Assembly (NCBI RefSeq): GCF_029953285.1
Contig: NZ_JASAOI010000052.1
Span: 62,001-126,000, forward strand
DNA length: 64,000 bases
Direction: 5' to 3'
Source: Yinghuangia seranimata
GTDB taxonomy: Bacteria; Actinomycetota; Actinomycetes; Streptomycetales; Streptomycetaceae
Shown: one piece after another, positions 41,518 through 49,531 of the stretch
Numbering within the stretch: the first letter of the stretch is position 1
Layout: the number at the start of each line of letters is the position of its first letter
Program-made: the position numbers and the translations under genes
Notes under the pieces: model-generated
What the model saw: only the letters and a program-made list of their open reading frames with translations
The model's database searches: none
Told to the model about the DNA's origin: nothing

Positions 41518-42057
41518 ATGACCGACGTCACGATCCGCGTCGCCGGAGCCGAGGCCCTGGACTCCCTCGAACCGCTCTGGCTGGCGCTCCACGAGCACCA
41601 CCAGCGGGTCGCGCCGCCCGCGGTCTACCAGCCGCCGGCCGCCTCGTGGCGGGCGCGCCGCGGCAGTTACGAACACTGGCTGGCCGAAGGCGGTTTCGTG
41701 CTCCTCGCCGAGCGCGGCTCCGACCTCGTCGGCTACGCCCTGGTCGAGATCCAGGACGGGCCCGACGACACGTGGGTCACCGGCTCGCGGATCGCCGAGG
41801 TCCAGACGCTGTCCGTGGCGCCGGCCGAACGCGGCCTGGGCACCGGCACGCGCCTGCTCGACGCGGTCGACGCCCATCTGGCCGAGCTGGGGATCGAGGA
41901 CGTCTTCATCGGCGTCCTCACCGGCAACGACGACGCGCTCCGCTTCTACGAACGGCGCGGCCTGCGTCCGGTGATGACGTACGTGGCGCGCTTCAAGGCG
42001 GGCACGCCGAAACCCATGACCGGTCGGCGCGGGCCAGGGGGCGCCGCGCGTCCTTGA
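41518..42057 (+). CDS. GNAT-family N-acetyltransferase
   Basis: A 179-residue GNAT enzyme. Motif A is VQTLSVAPAERGLGTGTRLLD, with the acetyl-CoA-binding RGLGTG loop, and motif B is IGVLTGNDDALRFYERRGL. The N-terminal LWLALHEHHQRVAPP and RRGSYEHWLAEG segments resemble streptomycete GNATs of unknown acceptor. ATG 41518 was preferred over 41506. The downstream deaminase promoter overlaps the end of this gene. Confidence 0.87.
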   Translation: MTDVTIRVAGAEALDSLEPLWLALHEHHQRVAPPAVYQPPAASWRARRGSYEHWLAEGGFVLLAERGSDLVGYALVEIQDGPDDTWVTGSRIAEVQTLSVAPAERGLGTGTRLLDAVDAHLAELGIEDVFIGVLTGNDDALRFYERRGLRPVMTYVARFKAGTPKPMTGRRGPGGAARP

Positions 42058-42083
42058 TCCGGACGGAAACCGCCGTCCACAAT
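42054..42083 (+). promoter_or_regulatory. Putative leaderless deaminase promoter
   Basis: TTGATC (42054-42059), 18 bp, CACAAT (42078-42083), then 6 nt to the ATG at 42090. The -35 overlaps the stop of the upstream acetyltransferase gene. No ribosome site precedes the ATG, consistent with a leaderless mRNA. Confidence 0.55.
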
Positions 42084-42089
42084 GGCCGG

Positions 42090-42542
42090 ATGGATCTGAC
42101 CTTGGCGCGGTCCCTGCTCGCGGTCGCGGTCGACGAGGCGCGCAAGGGTCTCGCGGAGGGCGGCATCCCGATCGGTGCGGCGTTGTGCGCGGCCGACGGC
42201 ACGGTGCTGGGGCGGGGCCACAACCGGCGCGTGCAGGACGGCGACCCGTCGATGCACGCGGAGACGGCGGCCTTCCGCAACGCGGGGCGGCAGAGGTCGT
42301 ACGCGGGGACGACGATGGTCACGACGCTCGCTCCATGCTGGTATTGCAGCGGTCTGGTCCGCCAGTTCGGCATCTCGCGGATCGTCGTCGGCGAGTCGGT
42401 GACCTTCACCGGCGGACAGGGCTGGCTGGCGGAGCACGGCGTCGAGGTCGTGCTGCTCGACGACCCCGAATGCGTCGCCATGATGCGGGAGTTCACGGCG
42501 ACGAACCCGGCACTCTGGAACGAGGACATCGGGGCGGAATGA
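42090..42542 (+). CDS. Nucleoside/cytosine deaminase-like protein
   Basis: A 150-residue zinc deaminase. The proton-shuttle and first zinc ligand are in MHAETAAFRNAG (HAE), and the second zinc site is APCWYCSGLVRQFG (PCxxC). The AGGIPIGAALCA-like region (EGGIPIGAALCAADGTVL) before it matches yeast Fcy1-type cytosine deaminases. It should deaminate a pyrimidine or purine base, or a related amine. Its stop overlaps the HAD gene start by ATGA, so the two are coupled. Confidence 0.9.
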   Translation: MDLTLARSLLAVAVDEARKGLAEGGIPIGAALCAADGTVLGRGHNRRVQDGDPSMHAETAAFRNAGRQRSYAGTTMVTTLAPCWYCSGLVRQFGISRIVVGESVTFTGGQGWLAEHGVEVVLLDDPECVAMMREFTATNPALWNEDIGAE

Positions 42543-43381
42543 CCACAGGTCCGAGCCGGCTCCCGGCTCTGCTCGCCACCGACCTCGACGGCACGCTGCT
42601 GCGCGACGACCACACGGTCTCGCCGCGCACCGCCGCCGCGCTGGCCGCCGCCGAGGACGCCGGTGTGGACGTGCTCTTCGTGACCGGACGCCCCGCCTGG
42701 ATGCTGGCCCGGGTCGCCGCGGTCCTCCCCCGGCACGGGATGGTCGTCTGCAACAACGGCGCGGCCGTGGTCGACGTGCGCGGCGGCACCGACGCGCCGC
42801 GGTTCGTGACCGTGGACCCGCTCGCGGGCGGGACGGCGCTGGCCGCCGTCGAGGCGCTCCGGCGCGCCGTGCCCGGCACGATGTTCGCGGTCGAACGCAC
42901 CCACAGCTACCACCGCGAGGCCGACTTCCCGCCGGTGTACCTGACGGCCGGATCCGCGCCGCGACCGGTCGAGGAGCTGCTCGACGGGGACCACGACGAC
43001 GCGCCGGTGCTCAAGGTCCTCGCGCACCACCCGGCGCTGGACCCGGCCGACTTCCTCGCCCTCGCGCGCGGCGCGGCCGGCGACCACGTCCAGGTGACGC
43101 AGGCCCTGCCGATGGCCCTGGTGGACCTGAGCGCGCGCGGCGTGTCGAAGGGCTCGGCGCTCGCCCGGCACTGCGCGGAGCGCGGGATCGCCGCCGAGGA
43201 GGTCGTGGCGTTCGGCGACATGCCGAACGACGTGGAGATGCTGGCGTGGGCGGGCACGTCGTACGCGATGGGCAACGCCCACCCGGCCGCGCTCGCCGCC
43301 GCCACGCACCGCACCGCCGACAACAACGGCGACGGGGTGGCCGTGGTGATCGAACACCTGCTCGCGACCGCGCACCGGTGA
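42539..43381 (+). CDS. Cof-type HAD hydrolase
   Basis: A 280-residue HAD phosphatase. Motif I is LLATDLDGTLLRDD with the nucleophile and acid/base Asp, motif II LFVTGRP, motif III Lys in ARGVSKGSALARH, and motif IV FGDMPNDVEML. The C2B cap of Cof proteins lies between. These enzymes dephosphorylate sugar phosphates or FMN-like cofactors; the substrate is not clear. The start overlaps the deaminase stop (ATGA), suggesting a nucleotide-salvage or detoxification link. Confidence 0.92.
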   Translation: MTTGPSRLPALLATDLDGTLLRDDHTVSPRTAAALAAAEDAGVDVLFVTGRPAWMLARVAAVLPRHGMVVCNNGAAVVDVRGGTDAPRFVTVDPLAGGTALAAVEALRRAVPGTMFAVERTHSYHREADFPPVYLTAGSAPRPVEELLDGDHDDAPVLKVLAHHPALDPADFLALARGAAGDHVQVTQALPMALVDLSARGVSKGSALARHCAERGIAAEEVVAFGDMPNDVEMLAWAGTSYAMGNAHPAALAAATHRTADNNGDGVAVVIEHLLATAHR

Positions 43382-43441
43382 CGCGGGGGCCCGCCCCGGT
43401 TCTGTGCACACGGCCACGGCGATAGGGTCGCGACGGAAGCG

Positions 43442-43456
43442 TGTAACGCCGTTACA
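43442..43456. promoter_or_regulatory. Perfect dyad upstream of PhyH gene
   Basis: TGTAAC-GCC-GTTACA is a perfect 6-3-6 inverted repeat, 15 bp upstream of the PhyH GTG. A -10-like TAGGGT lies near 43422-43427, which would place the dyad just past the transcription start, a repressor position. The type is TetR/GntR-like. No regulator gene is adjacent, so it would act from elsewhere. Confidence 0.6.
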
Positions 43457-43471
43457 GAAGGGATCGCCCCC

Positions 43472-44329
43472 GTGACCGACCTGACCCGCCTCGCCGCCTC
43501 GGCCCCCGCCGAGGACGTCGTCGCCGCGCTCACCCGCGACGGCGCCGTGATCGTTCACGACTTCCTCGGCCCCGAGGCGCTCTCCCGCTTCAACACCGAG
43601 CTCGACCCGCTGCTCGCGGCTGCGGAGCCGGACCACGGTGGGGAGTTCGTCAACACGGTCATCGCCGCGTTCTACGGCGACGCGGTGCGCCACGTGACCG
43701 GCCTGGCCGGCAAGTCCCAGGCCTTCGTCGACGAGGTGCTGCAGCACCCGCTGTACGACGCCGTCTGCCGGTCCGTGCTCGGCCCCGTCTGCGCGCAGCA
43801 CCTCCTCAACGTCGGCCAGGTCATGGACCGCGGCCCCGGCGCCGAACGGCAGATCCTGCACCGCGACCGGCAGACCTGGAACCACGTTCCGCCCTCGCTC
43901 GGCGAGATCGAGGTCTCGTCCGTCATCGCGCTGCGCGACTTCACGGCGGACAACGGCGCCACCGTGCTCGCGCCCGGCAGCCACACGTGGCCGTGGGACC
44001 GCAAGGCCGAGGAGCACGAGCTCGTCGTCGCGGAGATGCCCGCGGGGTCGGCCGTCGTCTACCTGGGCAACACCGTCCACGCGGGCGGCGCCAACACCAC
44101 CGCGGACACGTGGCGGCGCGGCATCCACGTCAGCTTCTGCGCCGGGTGGCTGCGCACCGAGGAGAACCAGTACCTCGTCACCGGCCCCGAGCAGGCCGTG
44201 CGCCTCTCCGCACAGGCCCGCGCCCTGCTCGGCTACACCGCCCACGACGCGATCATGACCGGCGGCGGCTACCTGGGCACCGTGGAACTGGTCAGCCCCG
44301 ACACACTGCTGGACGCGGGACGCCTGTAA
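43472..44329 (+). CDS. Phytanoyl-CoA dioxygenase family protein
   Basis: A 285-residue Fe(II)/2-oxoglutarate oxygenase. The metal triad is His-x-Asp in LHRDRQTW and the distal His in YLGNTVHAGGANTT; the 2-oxoglutarate Arg is in DTWRRGIHVSF. N-terminal AALTRDGAVIVHDFLGPEAL is typical of PhyH proteins. Bacterial members hydroxylate amino acids, lipids or antibiotic intermediates. The substrate is unknown. A perfect dyad lies just upstream. Confidence 0.9.
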   Translation: MTDLTRLAASAPAEDVVAALTRDGAVIVHDFLGPEALSRFNTELDPLLAAAEPDHGGEFVNTVIAAFYGDAVRHVTGLAGKSQAFVDEVLQHPLYDAVCRSVLGPVCAQHLLNVGQVMDRGPGAERQILHRDRQTWNHVPPSLGEIEVSSVIALRDFTADNGATVLAPGSHTWPWDRKAEEHELVVAEMPAGSAVVYLGNTVHAGGANTTADTWRRGIHVSFCAGWLRTEENQYLVTGPEQAVRLSAQARALLGYTAHDAIMTGGGYLGTVELVSPDTLLDAGRL

Positions 44330-44359
44330 GCCCCGGCCGCCGGACGTGCGGCAGGTTCG

Positions 44360-45286
44360 TCACGTGTCGACGACCGCCGCCGACAACCACGCCGCCGCTT
44401 GTGCGACCAGGTCCTCGTCGGCGGCGGCCTGAGGGTCGCGCGGCTTGGTCGTGAGGACGGCCATCACCACCGGCGTGCCGTTGGGCGTCCACGCGACGGC
44501 GACGTCGTTGGTCGCGCCGTAGCCGCCGGTGCCGGTCTTGTCGGCGACCGACCAGGCCGTGGGCAGTCCGGCGCGGATGCGGCGGTCGCCGGTGGTGTTG
44601 CCGAGCATCCACCGGGTCAGCAGCCGGCGGTTGGCGGGGCGCAGTTCGTCGCCGAGCAGCAGGCGCGCGCAGGTACGGGCGATGGCGCGCGGCGTGGTGG
44701 TGTCGGTGATCCGCCCGGGCTCGGCGGAGTTGAGGGCGGGTTCGCACCGGTCGAGCCGGGTGGCCGGGTCGCCGACGGAGCGGCAGAAGGCGGTGACGGC
44801 GGCGGGACCGCCGAGGGCGTGGAGCAGCAGGTTCGCGGCGCAGTTGTCGCTGTACATGATCGCGGCGGCGCACAGCTCGGCGACGGTCATCCCGTGCGCG
44901 AGGTTGTCGGCCCGGCCGGTGATCGGCGCGTAGCCCGCCGAGGTGGCGTCCTGCGGTGTGTAGGCGACGCGCGTGGCGAGGAACCGGCCGTCGCGGTCCA
45001 GGTCGCGGAGGACGGCACCCACGACGGGCACCTTGCAGACCGAGCACAAGGGGAAGGCTTCGCCGGCGCGGTAGGCGGCGACGGCGCCGGTGGCGGTGTT
45101 CCAGGCGTAGGCCCCGATCCGTGCGTCGTGCTGGCGCTCGAGGTCCGCCATCCGCCGGGCGAGTCCGGCCTCGGCGGACACCGCGGCCTCCGCCCCGCTG
45201 AACGCCCCGGCCGCGCCGGACAGCGCCGCCCCGGCCCCGAGGGCCAGCAGCGCGCGGCGGCCCACTCCCGCTGACGACCGCTGCAT
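44360..45286 (-). CDS. Class A beta-lactamase
   Basis: A 308-residue class A enzyme. The nucleophile motif SxxK is CSVCKVPV, the SDN loop YSDNCAAN, the omega-loop Glu in CEPALNSAEPG (ExxLN), and the KTG triad ADKTGTGGYGATND. All catalytic residues are intact. The N-terminus GVGRRALLALGAGAAL has a twin-arginine pattern, so it is likely exported folded. Cys residues flank Ser70 and precede Glu166, and may form disulfides or tune activity. It should hydrolyse penicillin-type antibiotics. Expression control is not visible. Confidence 0.93.
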   Translation of the reverse strand: MQRSSAGVGRRALLALGAGAALSGAAGAFSGAEAAVSAEAGLARRMADLERQHDARIGAYAWNTATGAVAAYRAGEAFPLCSVCKVPVVGAVLRDLDRDGRFLATRVAYTPQDATSAGYAPITGRADNLAHGMTVAELCAAAIMYSDNCAANLLLHALGGPAAVTAFCRSVGDPATRLDRCEPALNSAEPGRITDTTTPRAIARTCARLLLGDELRPANRRLLTRWMLGNTTGDRRIRAGLPTAWSVADKTGTGGYGATNDVAVAWTPNGTPVVMAVLTTKPRDPQAAADEDLVAQAAAWLSAAVVDT

Positions 45287-45462
45287 GGCCCGGCGCCTCC
45301 CGTACGGACGGACGTCAAGAGTTGGTCGTGTTTCTCATATCACCCGCGACCCTCCGTCGTCCGCCCTGCGTACGCCCTTCGGACGCCCTGACCCTTGAGG
45401 TACCCCCGTGCTGCGCATCAGCCCCCTGAGGTGGCCCCGGCGCACGCCATAGGGTTTGCGCC

Positions 45463-46215
45463 ATGGAACACCTGACCGTCACCACCCTCGCCGAGCGCCC
45501 CCACCTGGGCGCCGTGCTGTGGGACATGCCCGACAGCTGGCCGGCGTTCATGGGGCACGATCTGCTCGCGAACGCGTATGTCGGTCAGGTCGCCGTCGAG
45601 TTCCCGGACTTCGTGGTCGTGGCCACGGACGAGGACGGCGTGCTCGTCGGGCGCGGGCTGAGTGTCCCGTTCCGGCGGGTGCGCCCCAGCGGGCACGACA
45701 CACTGCCGGACCGGGGCTGGGACGAGGTGCTGCTGTGGGCGTTCACCGACCGGCGCCGCGGCGCCGAGCCCGACCTGGTCAGTGCGATCGAGATCGCGAT
45801 CCGGCCCGACCAGCAGGGCAGCGGCCTGTCCGGGCGGCTGTTGCGCGCGATGCGCGAGAACGCCCGCGCGCACGGGTTCCGCGAGGTCGTCGCGCCGGTG
45901 CGGCCGAGCGGCAAGCACGAGGAGCCGCACACGCCGATGGGCGAGTACGCGTTCCGGGTCCGTGAGCACGACGGGCTGCCGCACGACCCGTGGCTGCGCG
46001 TCCACGCGCGTGCGGGGGCGTCGGTGGAGAAGGTCGCTCCCGCGTCGATGGTGATCGCGGGGTCGCTGGCGCAGTGGCGGGAGTGGACGGGTCTGCCGTT
46101 CGACGCGACGGGCGAGGTGCTGGTCCCGGGCGCCCTGGCGCCGGTGCGCTGCGACGCGGCGGCGGACAGCGCGGTGTACGTGGAGCCGAACGTGTGGATG
46201 CGGCACCCGCTTTAG
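45463..46215 (+). CDS. GNAT-like N-acetyltransferase, extended
   Basis: A 250-residue protein. The GNAT core is around IEIAIRPDQQGSGLSGRLLRAM, a clear acetyl-CoA loop (QQGSG). A long C-terminal part (RVHARAGASVEKVAPASMVI; VLVPGALAPVRCD) is characteristic of a streptomycete subgroup. No membrane segment. The acceptor is unknown. It is divergent from the beta-lactamase across 176 bp but no common operator was found. Confidence 0.82.
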   Translation: MEHLTVTTLAERPHLGAVLWDMPDSWPAFMGHDLLANAYVGQVAVEFPDFVVVATDEDGVLVGRGLSVPFRRVRPSGHDTLPDRGWDEVLLWAFTDRRRGAEPDLVSAIEIAIRPDQQGSGLSGRLLRAMRENARAHGFREVVAPVRPSGKHEEPHTPMGEYAFRVREHDGLPHDPWLRVHARAGASVEKVAPASMVIAGSLAQWREWTGLPFDATGEVLVPGALAPVRCDAAADSAVYVEPNVWMRHPL

Positions 46216-46246
46216 GAACCGGTCAGCGGCCGCGGCGCGGGCGGCG

Positions 46247-46516
46247 TCAGGGGTTCGGCTGCGTGTGCCCGTGCCGGTGCAGCAGCACCATGCGGACCTG
46301 GTCGGGTCCCACCAGCGGCGCGGCCGGCAGCGTCTCGAGGGCGCGTACGACCGAGCCGCACGCGTGGTTGCGGCGTGCGCACTCCGCGAGTTCGGCGGGC
46401 CACGCGGGGTAGCCGGCTCCCGCGAGCGCCCGGAACAGGAGTTCGGGTGTGAGTTCTTCGTCGCGTCCGGACCGCCGGACCGGGGCGGAGGGGAACGGCG
46501 TGCGCGGCTCGGTCAT
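46247..46516 (-). CDS. Small DUF2795-like protein
   Basis: An 89-residue protein. The stretch ELLFRALAGAGYPAWPAELAECARRN, followed by VVRALETLPAAP, resembles DUF2795, in which a Y-P and a late L-P bracket a helical domain. The assignment is by eye and tentative. No signal or membrane segment. Role unknown. Antisense to no other gene. Confidence 0.6.
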   Translation of the reverse strand: MTEPRTPFPSAPVRRSGRDEELTPELLFRALAGAGYPAWPAELAECARRNHACGSVVRALETLPAAPLVGPDQVRMVLLHRHGHTQPNP

Positions 46517-46728
46517 GGCCGTCTCCCTCCGGGCCGTCCGCGTCAGGCGGCCGCTGGGTGGGGAATCGCGCGTTGTCTCCCATCCTTCGCGCCGCCAACG
46601 GGCCCGTCAAGGAGCCCCGAGCACCTTACGGACGTACCGTTGAAGAACGGGTTCCGCGTCGGGGCGCCGTGGCGCGTCCGGGACACGGGGTCGCCATCGG
46701 GGGCCGTGTGACAGCGGAGATGAGTGCG

Positions 46729-47049
46729 ATGGACGGCTCTGGCCTCTCCCCTCGGGAGACGCAGGCACTTGCGGAAATCGAAGCCGAACTGAGCGCCGAC
46801 ACGCGGCTGGAGCGCATGCTGGCCACCATGCGGCGGCCGAAGGCCGGGCCGCGGGCGCTGGGCGCGTTGCTGCTGCGCCCGCGCGGCTATGTGGTGGCGG
46901 TGTTCTTCGCGGCGTGCGTCGGTCTGCTGGCGGGCGTGATCCGCACCGGATCCCCGGTGTTGGTGGGCGTGTTGGCCGCCTGCTGGATCGTGACCGTGTC
47001 GCTCGGCCTGGCGCTGCTGTGCAGGTGGGTGCGCGTCTGGCGGCGGTGA
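46729..47049 (+). CDS. DUF3040 family membrane protein
   Basis: A 106-residue protein. LSPRETQALAEIEAELSADTRLERML is the DUF3040 N-terminal helix, and two membrane helices follow (GYVVAVFFAACVGLLAGVI; VLVGVLAACWIVTVSLGLALL), as in the family. The ATG at 46729 gives the usual short leader before LSPRE and has GGAG 9-10 nt upstream; in-frame GTG 46708 and ATG 46720 are alternatives. Actinomycete-specific, role unknown. Confidence 0.75.
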   Translation: MDGSGLSPRETQALAEIEAELSADTRLERMLATMRRPKAGPRALGALLLRPRGYVVAVFFAACVGLLAGVIRTGSPVLVGVLAACWIVTVSLGLALLCRWVRVWRR

Positions 47050-47061
47050 GCCGGCCGGGCG

Positions 47062-47550
47062 TCAGGTCTGGCCGGACGACCGCTGAGGCGGCGGCGCGTC
47101 AGGCGGCTGCGTTCCCTGTGTGCCTGACGGCTGCGTTCCCTGTGTGCCCGACGGCTGCGTTCCACGAGCGTCTGACGGCTGCGTTCCGGGTGTGTCCGGC
47201 GGCTGCGTCGTGGCGGCCTGTCGGCGCTGCCACAGGGTGGGGTCCGCCTGCCATTCGCCGGCCTCGGCGTGCCGGGCGGCGCGGGCGCTGAGCTCCTCGT
47301 CCGTCGTGTGGTGGGCGTGCTGCCGGCTGCTGTGTATGCCGATCGCCGCCATGGCCACGCCGAGGCAGAAGATCAGCGCGATGGCGAGGCCGGTCACGAA
47401 GATCGCGAGCACGTTCAACGTGACCACGTTGTTGTCGAACATGCTTACGGTGTACTCCGGACCGCCGGAGGTGTTGTACGCGATCAGCAGTGCCGCGAAG
47501 GCGGCGCTGGCCGCGACCAGCAGGAACCCGAGAAACGCAATGATCATCAT
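47062..47550 (-). CDS. Two-helix membrane protein with repeat tail
   Basis: A 162-residue protein. Two membrane helices (IIAFLGFLLVAASAAFAALL and VVTLNVLAIFVTGLAIALIF) are followed by a cytoplasmic or exposed charged segment and a Gln/Pro/Thr/Gly-rich tail built from an 8-residue repeat (about GTQPSGTQ). ATG 47550 was chosen because AGGTGG lies 6 nt upstream. The tail is encoded by 24-bp tandem repeats, so its length may vary between strains. Function unknown. Confidence 0.7.
   Translation of the reverse strand: MMIIAFLGFLLVAASAAFAALLIAYNTSGGPEYTVSMFDNNVVTLNVLAIFVTGLAIALIFCLGVAMAAIGIHSSRQHAHHTTDEELSARAARHAEAGEWQADPTLWQRRQAATTQPPDTPGTQPSDARGTQPSGTQGTQPSGTQGTQPPDAPPPQRSSGQT
47102..47209. repeat. 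24-bp coding tandem repeat
   Basis: Four 24-bp units at 47102-47125, 47126-47149, 47150-47173 and 47174-47197 share GGCTGCGTTCC, plus a partial fifth to 47209. Being a multiple of three, the array keeps the frame of the membrane-protein tail. The second and first units are nearly identical, suggesting recent slippage. Confidence 0.85.
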
Positions 47551-47811
47551 GGGAGCCACCTTTTCCGCTCCGGTGTGGGCGGGGTGCGCCTCGGCGCCGG
47601 CGATGGCGTGCATCTGTACGCACAGCTCAGCCACCCGCCCCTAGTGATCGGCTACCCGCAGGGCCGCTCCGCATGCGGCGCGCCCGCCCGCTATCTTCAC
47701 ACTCGAATCGAGGTACATCGACCAGATCACGGCGCGCCTGGTCGCGCCGGTGACTGCCGGGCGCGGGTAATTGCCGTGCCGGGGGCGGGCGGTGCCCCGT
47801 ACGGTGACCCG

Positions 47812-48795
47812 ATGACGCACCCGAGCGCCGTGCCGCCGCACGCCCGACTGCTGGAGCGAGGGCATCCGTTCCGGCAGTGGAAGACCTGGATGATGCCCGG
47901 CACCGGGCACACGCTGAACGGCTACTCGCGGGCCAACGACAAGACGTTCTTCCACATCCCGGAGCTGCGCTGCTCGCTCGACGCCGGGCTGTGCGAGGGA
48001 CGGCAGGTGGACACGGTCCTGCTCACGCACACGCACCTCGACCACGTCAAAGACCTCGACTTCCTCGCGGCGAACCCGGCCGGGGCCGACATCTACGTGC
48101 CGGCCGAGGCGCTGACGCACGTCGAGGCGTACCTGCGCGCGTCGGTCGAGCTCAACCACGGTGCGGCGTACGACCCGTCGCAGGCACCGGACGTCCGGCT
48201 CCACCCGGTGCGGGACGGCGACGAGTTCGTCTTCGGACGGCGTCGCGGGCACCGCGTGCGGGTGGTCGGCTGCGACCACAAGGTGCCGTGCGTGGGCTAC
48301 GCCGTCTCCGAGCTCGGCAAGGCACTCGTCCCCGAACTCGCCGAACTGCGCCGGGTACTGGCCGCGGAGGGCCGTGCGGCCGAGTTCGGCAAGACCGTCG
48401 CCGCGCGGCGCAAGGCCGGCGAGGTGGTCGAACAGGAGGTGTCCCGGCCGCTGTTCGCGTTCCTCGGAGACACGCACGCGAGCGTGTACGAGCGCAATCC
48501 GTGGCTGTTCGACTATCCGGTGCTGATCGCCGAGTGCACCTACCTCGACGACGCCGAGCGCGAACGCGCCAAGCGCGTCGGCCACACGCTGTGGAGCGAA
48601 CTCGAGCCGGTCGTCGCCGCGCACCCGGAGACGTTGTTCGTCCTGACCCACTTCAGCCTGCGGCACTCGGACCGCGAGGTCGTCGAGTTCTTCCGCACCG
48701 TGCGCGAGAAGGCCGAGGGCCGGCTCGACAACGTGATGGCGTGGGCCCACCCGGAGAGCAGTCTGCCGGAGCAGCACCAGCAGGGCCCGCACTGA
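47812..48795 (+). CDS. RNase Z-like MBL-fold hydrolase
   Basis: A 327-residue MBL protein. The metal-binding motif is LLTHTHLDHVKDLDFL. Later ligands are expected in FLGDTHASVYE, ECTYLDDAERERA and FVLTHFSLRHS, an order seen in tRNase Z-like proteins. The N-terminal half lacks a clear exosite. Related actinomycete proteins are annotated as ribonuclease Z-like without proven tRNA activity. Cytoplasmic. The upstream 260 bp holds no other gene. Confidence 0.87.
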   Translation: MTHPSAVPPHARLLERGHPFRQWKTWMMPGTGHTLNGYSRANDKTFFHIPELRCSLDAGLCEGRQVDTVLLTHTHLDHVKDLDFLAANPAGADIYVPAEALTHVEAYLRASVELNHGAAYDPSQAPDVRLHPVRDGDEFVFGRRRGHRVRVVGCDHKVPCVGYAVSELGKALVPELAELRRVLAAEGRAAEFGKTVAARRKAGEVVEQEVSRPLFAFLGDTHASVYERNPWLFDYPVLIAECTYLDDAERERAKRVGHTLWSELEPVVAAHPETLFVLTHFSLRHSDREVVEFFRTVREKAEGRLDNVMAWAHPESSLPEQHQQGPH

Positions 48796-48808
48796 CGGGA
48801 GCGCACGG

Positions 48809-49471
48809 TCAGGGCTCGTTCGCGCTGCCGCGCAGCCACGTCAGCACCGCCAGGACGCGGCGGTGGTCGTCCGCCGACGGCGGGAGGCCGAGCTTGTCGA
48901 AGATCGCGGCGATGTGCTTCTCGACGGTGCCCGCCGTGAGCGAAAGGGCCCGCCCGATGGCCTGGTTGCGGCGCCCCTCGGCCATGAGGGACAGGACTTC
49001 GCGTTCGCGCGGGCTGAGGGTGTCGAGCGGGTCGCGGCGCCGGGTGCGGGTGGCGAACAGCGCGGCGACGACCTCGGGGTCGAGTGCGGTGCCGCCTGAC
49101 GCGACGCGGTCGAGCGCGTCGGTCAGTTCGCTGAGCCTGGCGACCCGGTCCTTGAGCAGGTAGCCGACGCCGCCGCCGGTGGCCAGCAGGTCGGCGGCGT
49201 AGGACTCCTCCACGTACTGCGACAGCATCAGCACGGCGGTGCCCGGCGCGGTGCGGCGGATCTCGACGGCGGCGCGCAGGCCGTCGTTGGTGAACGTGGG
49301 CGGCATGCGGACGTCCACGACCGCGACGTCGGGCCGGTGCGAGGTCACCGCGCGCAGCAGTTCGTCGGCGTCGCCGACCGCCGCGACGACCTCGGCCCCG
49401 GCCTCGTCGAGGAGCCGTACGAGGCCTTCCCGCAGCAGCAGCGAGTCCTCGGCCAGCACGATGCGCAGCAT
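48809..49471 (-). CDS. NarL-type response regulator
   Basis: A 220-residue response regulator. The receiver starts LRIVLAEDSLLLREGLVRLL with acidic pocket residues, and the phospho-acceptor Asp is in VAVVDVRMPPTF. The LuxR DNA-binding domain is LSPREREVLSLMAEGRRNQAIGRALSLTAGTVEKHIAAIF. The kinase gene is 60 bp upstream on the same strand, so the two form one system. The target genes are unknown; the TetR gene upstream may be part of the circuit. Confidence 0.95.
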   Translation of the reverse strand: MLRIVLAEDSLLLREGLVRLLDEAGAEVVAAVGDADELLRAVTSHRPDVAVVDVRMPPTFTNDGLRAAVEIRRTAPGTAVLMLSQYVEESYAADLLATGGGVGYLLKDRVARLSELTDALDRVASGGTALDPEVVAALFATRTRRRDPLDTLSPREREVLSLMAEGRRNQAIGRALSLTAGTVEKHIAAIFDKLGLPPSADDHRRVLAVLTWLRGSANEP

Positions 49472-49531
49472 GGTTCGGCGGTCTCCCGTTGTCTCGTCGG
49501 TTCGTCGTGGCGGCGTCGCGTCGGGACCGGG

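Noticed and set aside
47102-47209. CRISPR-like array
   Set aside because: Units are contiguous with no unique spacers and lie in a coding frame. No cas genes are present.
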